A stretch of 64,000 bases of DNA from Rhizobiaceae bacterium (GTDB lineage: Bacteria > Pseudomonadota > Alphaproteobacteria > Rhizobiales > Rhizobiaceae), in contig JANQKQ010000051.1 in NCBI GenBank assembly GCA_028281105.1, forward strand, positions 1-64,000. The letters run 5' to 3'. Positions 61,346 through 64,000 of this stretch are shown here, in pieces. The position numbers and the translations under genes are program-made. Below the pieces are notes generated by a model. It worked only from the letters and a program-made list of their open reading frames with translations. It was not told where the DNA came from and did no database searches. Positions within the stretch are counted from its first letter, which is position 1. Each line of letters starts with the position of its first letter.

Positions 61346-61558
61346 TCAGTCCTCGTCCAAGTGCATGTCCCAGCGGCATGCGCACCAGTCAGCGTCGCAC
61401 CAGGCAAGGGGCAGAGGCGGAAGCGGCTCGTTGATTGGAATGATTGTACCGGCCAGCATCGGGGCGGCGTCAGGGCGAATATAGCCCAGAGCATCGATTG
61501 CCTCGCGCACGATCCCGTCGATCTCGACCTGCACCGTGCCCATATCGACGGCGGGCAA
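61346..61558 (-). CDS. Small hypothetical protein
   Basis: 70 residues starting MPAVDMGTVQVEIDGIVREA from a TTG, with GGGAGG five bases upstream. The composition is protein-like: Ile/Asp/Pro-rich, with WCDADWCACRWDM containing three Trp and two Cys near the C-terminus. I do not recognise the family. It sits between brnT and the hydrolase in the accessory stretch, on the same strand. An internal ATG at 61543 is the alternative start. Confidence 0.5.
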   Translation of the reverse strand: MPAVDMGTVQVEIDGIVREAIDALGYIRPDAAPMLAGTIIPINEPLPPLPLAWCDADWCACRWDMHLDED

Positions 61559-61641
61559 ACCGACCTCCCGTTGCGATCCATCAACTTAGGGTCAATCCTC
61601 GAATCGCTTGGAAACCAAAGTCAGGCCTGGTTTGTAAACCG

Positions 61642-62445
61642 TCATCCCAAGCTCGCTGCCCACTCGACGAAATGATCCGCCGCGCTCTCCCACTGCTTCG
61701 ACAGCATCAGATCGTGCGGCGCGTTTTCGATCAGATGGCAGATTGCGCCATAGCGCGCGGCGGTCGCCACCTGGGAATCCGATGAAAACAACGTGTCGAG
61801 CTGGCCGCCCACCACCAGGACCGGAATGTTCCTGGTGGGTTTCGCCGGCAGATCGAAAACCAGCATGTCCAGAAACCCCCAATAGGATTCATCGATCAGC
61901 CTGGCGTGGAAGTCAGCAATGGCCTTCGCGTCCGCGTCGGAATCGAGGAACATATGCTTGGCAGCGGCCGGCCTGGCCACCAGCGGATATAGCGTCCAAA
62001 ACAGATTTGCCTTGGCGAAATCGATCGGCCGGGTCACAGCGATCTTCGCCGTCGTCTTGATCACGCCGTAATAGGGCACCGTGGCGAGCAGGCCCGCTCC
62101 GGCGATCTCCACCGGCCGGTGCATCAGGTGCTGGCAGATGTAGCCGCCCATCGAATGACCAATGACAACGGGCGGACGATCAAAAGTCTCGACCACCGAC
62201 GCCACGTCGTCCACATAGTCGGCGATGCGGTTCCAGCGCATGGCCTTGACCGTCTCGCTCTCACCATGCCCGCGCAGATCGATGGCGTGGACCTCGAACC
62301 CGGCCTCGGCGAACCGATCAAGGAAGTTACCTTCCCAGCACCAGGCCCCATGCCAGGCGCCGTGTACCAGCAGCACCGGTGGTCTCCCCGACTTGCCGCC
62401 CTTGGGCTTTTTGTGGATCACGTTGAGGTGGTGGGTCGGCATCAT
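61642..62445 (-). CDS. Alpha/beta-fold hydrolase
   Basis: 267 residues with no signal peptide. It has the oxyanion-hole motif HGAWHGAWCWEGNF, nucleophile elbow GHSMGGY, acid in VGGQLD and His in NAPHDLM, a full catalytic triad. A cap region lies about 135-200. The family covers esterases, lactonases and thioesterases; the substrate is not evident. Start ATGATG at 62442-62445; the ribosome binding site is weak. Confidence 0.88.
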   Translation of the reverse strand: MMPTHHLNVIHKKPKGGKSGRPPVLLVHGAWHGAWCWEGNFLDRFAEAGFEVHAIDLRGHGESETVKAMRWNRIADYVDDVASVVETFDRPPVVIGHSMGGYICQHLMHRPVEIAGAGLLATVPYYGVIKTTAKIAVTRPIDFAKANLFWTLYPLVARPAAAKHMFLDSDADAKAIADFHARLIDESYWGFLDMLVFDLPAKPTRNIPVLVVGGQLDTLFSSDSQVATAARYGAICHLIENAPHDLMLSKQWESAADHFVEWAASLG

Positions 62446-62496
62446 CCGATGGTAGCCGAGATGCCGACAGTTGCAACGGCACGCTGGAGTCGTGCG

Positions 62497-64000
62497 CTAT
62501 TCGCCCCTACCCCTATACCTATTCGTAATCGGATAGCGCCGGTCGCGGCCGAAGTTCTTTTCCGTCAGCTTGACGCCCGGCGCGGCCTGGCGGCGTTTGT
62601 ATTCGGCGATGTAGAGCAGGTGCTCGATGCGCTCCACCGTCTCGCGATCGTGGCCGGCGGCGACGATGTCGTCGACCGAGCGTTCGCGTTCGACCAGGCT
62701 TTCGAGGATGTCGTCGAGCACCTCGTATGGGGGCAGACTGTCTGAGTCCCTCTGGTCCGGGCGCAGTTCGGCGGAGGGCGCCTTGTCGATGATGTTGGCC
62801 GGGATCACCTCGCCGGCCGGCCCCCGGCAGTCGGGCGGCACGTTTTCATTGCGCCAGCGGGCCAGGCGGTAGACCTGGGTCTTGTAGAGATCCTTGATCG
62901 GGTTGTAGCCGCCGTTCATGTCGCCATAAAGGGTGGCGTAGCCCACCGACATTTCCGACTTGTTGCCGGTGGTCACCACCATCGAGCCGAACTTGTTGGA
63001 GATCGCCATCAGGATGGTGCCGCGCGCGCGCGATTGCAGGTTTTCTTCGGTGATGCCGGAATTGGTGCCCCTGAACAATTCGCCCAGAGCATCGGTGAAC
63101 CCGTCCACCGGCTGCTCGATCGGCACGGTCTGATAGGTGACGCCAAGCGCTTTTGCGCAGGCTGCCGCGTCATCGAGGCTTTCGTCGGACGTATAGTGAA
63201 ACGGCATCATCACACAGCGCACCCGCTCCTCGCCCAGCGCGTCAACAGCGATGGCGGCGCAGATCGCTGAATCGATCCCGCCGGACAGGCCGAGCACCAC
63301 GTTGGCGAAGCCGTTCTTGTCCACATAGTCGCGCAAGCCCATGACACACGCGCGCCAGTCCGCCTCGTCGGTGTCGGGCAGCGCCGCCTTGACCCCCTCA
63401 TCGCAGGTCCAGCCATCGTCCCCGCGTCGCCAGGTCGTCACGGTGACGGCCTCCTCGAACTGGTTCATCTGCGCCGCAAGACGGTGATCGGCGTTGATGA
63501 CGAAAGAACCGCCATCGAACACCAGCTCGTCCTGGCCGCCCAGCTGGTTGGCGTAGAGCATCGGCAGGCCCGACTCGATGACCTGGCGGATCACGATCTG
63601 GTAACGCACATCCATCTTCTCGCGGCGATAGGGCGAGCCGTTGGGCACCAGCAGCAGTTCTGCGCCGCTTTCGGCCAGCGTCTCACACACGCCCAGATCG
63701 CCCCAGATGTCCTCGCAGATCGGCAGGCCCAGGCGCACGCCGCGAAAGTTCACCGGCCCCGGCATCGGACCGACCTCGAACACCCGCTTCTCGTCGAACA
63801 CGCCGTAATTGGGCAGGTCCACCTTGCGGCGCCAGGTGGCGATTTCACCGCCGTCGAGCACCGCAAAGCCATTGTAGAGTTTGCCGTCCTCGCGTATCGG
63901 CGAACCGATCAGGACCCCCGGCCCGCCATCTTTCGTATCGCCCGCCAAGTCCGCCACCGCCGCCACGCAGGCCTCAACGAAGGCCGGCTTGAGCACCAGG
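62497..64000 (-). CDS. nadE: Glutamine-dependent NAD+ synthetase (5' end beyond the window)
   Basis: Amidates nicotinic acid adenine dinucleotide, the last step to NAD+. At least 500 residues are visible; the N-terminus lies outside the window, so the visible GTG near 63996 is internal. The glutaminase (nitrilase-like) domain shows WRRKVDLPNYGVFDEKRVF with the catalytic Lys and LPICEDIWG with the nucleophile Cys. The synthetase domain has the P-loop LGLSGGIDSA, TTGNKSEMSVGYATLYGDMNGGYNPIKDLYKT in part, and ends RYPITNRYRG. Confidence 0.96.
   Translation of the reverse strand, partial: LVLKPAFVEACVAAVADLAGDTKDGGPGVLIGSPIREDGKLYNGFAVLDGGEIATWRRKVDLPNYGVFDEKRVFEVGPMPGPVNFRGVRLGLPICEDIWGDLGVCETLAESGAELLLVPNGSPYRREKMDVRYQIVIRQVIESGLPMLYANQLGGQDELVFDGGSFVINADHRLAAQMNQFEEAVTVTTWRRGDDGWTCDEGVKAALPDTDEADWRACVMGLRDYVDKNGFANVVLGLSGGIDSAICAAIAVDALGEERVRCVMMPFHYTSDESLDDAAACAKALGVTYQTVPIEQPVDGFTDALGELFRGTNSGITEENLQSRARGTILMAISNKFGSMVVTTGNKSEMSVGYATLYGDMNGGYNPIKDLYKTQVYRLARWRNENVPPDCRGPAGEVIPANIIDKAPSAELRPDQRDSDSLPPYEVLDDILESLVERERSVDDIVAAGHDRETVERIEHLLYIAEYKRRQAAPGVKLTEKNFGRDRRYPITNRYRGRGE

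Overview
The window looks like a chromosomal core segment of an alphaproteobacterium of the order Hyphomicrobiales (Rhizobiales). The basis is high G+C with strong alphaproteobacterial codon bias, conserved blocks (trpD-trpC-moaC-moeA-lexA-comEC-gltX-gltA; rpsB-tsf-pyrH-frr-uppS-cdsA-rseP-bamA-lpxD-fabZ-lpxA-lpxI-lpxB; proS-lolC-lolD-dnaE; the nuoA-N operon followed by birA, rnj and mce), LpxI in place of LpxH, and LexA boxes of the GAAC-N7-GAAC type. I cannot name a genus from sequence alone.

Layout. 1-508 has no convincing gene and ends in an unusually AT-rich stretch. 509-2794 holds a small secreted protein, a secreted lipase-like hydrolase and tpiA. 2978-8576 (+) runs ppiD-like, trpD, trpC, moaC, moeA. 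8580-9850 holds a GYD-domain gene divergent from lexA, with two LexA boxes between them. comEC (-), gltX (+) and gltA (+) follow. 15442-29262 (-) is one long envelope and translation cluster, read from rpsB to lpxB. A solitary beta-propeller protein lies at 29522-30490 (+). 30513-38045 (-) holds proS, lolC, lolD, an unlisted 43-codon gene, and dnaE. 38193-38402 (+) looks like a small RNA gene. 38506-59282 (-) is the nuo operon and its tail (birA, rnj, mce, DUF1467, GNAT). tRNA-Asp and tRNA-Val sit at 59538-59747, followed by accessory genes (methyltransferase, BrnT/BrnA toxin-antitoxin, small ORF, alpha/beta hydrolase). A partial nadE runs off the right edge.

How the parts work together. The (-) block from rpsB to lpxB links ribosome and translation factors to undecaprenyl phosphate, CDP-diacylglycerol, outer-membrane protein assembly and the first lipid A steps. 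LolC/LolD and the PpiD-like chaperone add lipoprotein export and periplasmic folding. The nuo genes give a complete 14-subunit complex I, interrupted by four non-nuo genes: GFA-like, small membrane protein, FkbM methyltransferase and DUF3291.

Most interesting observations. (1) A 43-codon membrane-protein gene at 34322-34453 (-), upstream of dnaE, has a strong ribosome binding site. It lies behind a promoter whose -10 is embedded in a perfect LexA box, so it is a candidate SOS-induced small membrane protein. (2) A candidate sRNA, divergent from proS, ends in a textbook terminator. (3) Ribosomal protein S2 carries a long acidic linker and a helix-hairpin-helix module that is clearly homologous to the tail of NuoE in the same window. 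(4) lexA has two LexA boxes and a three-copy 15-bp tandem repeat in its leader.
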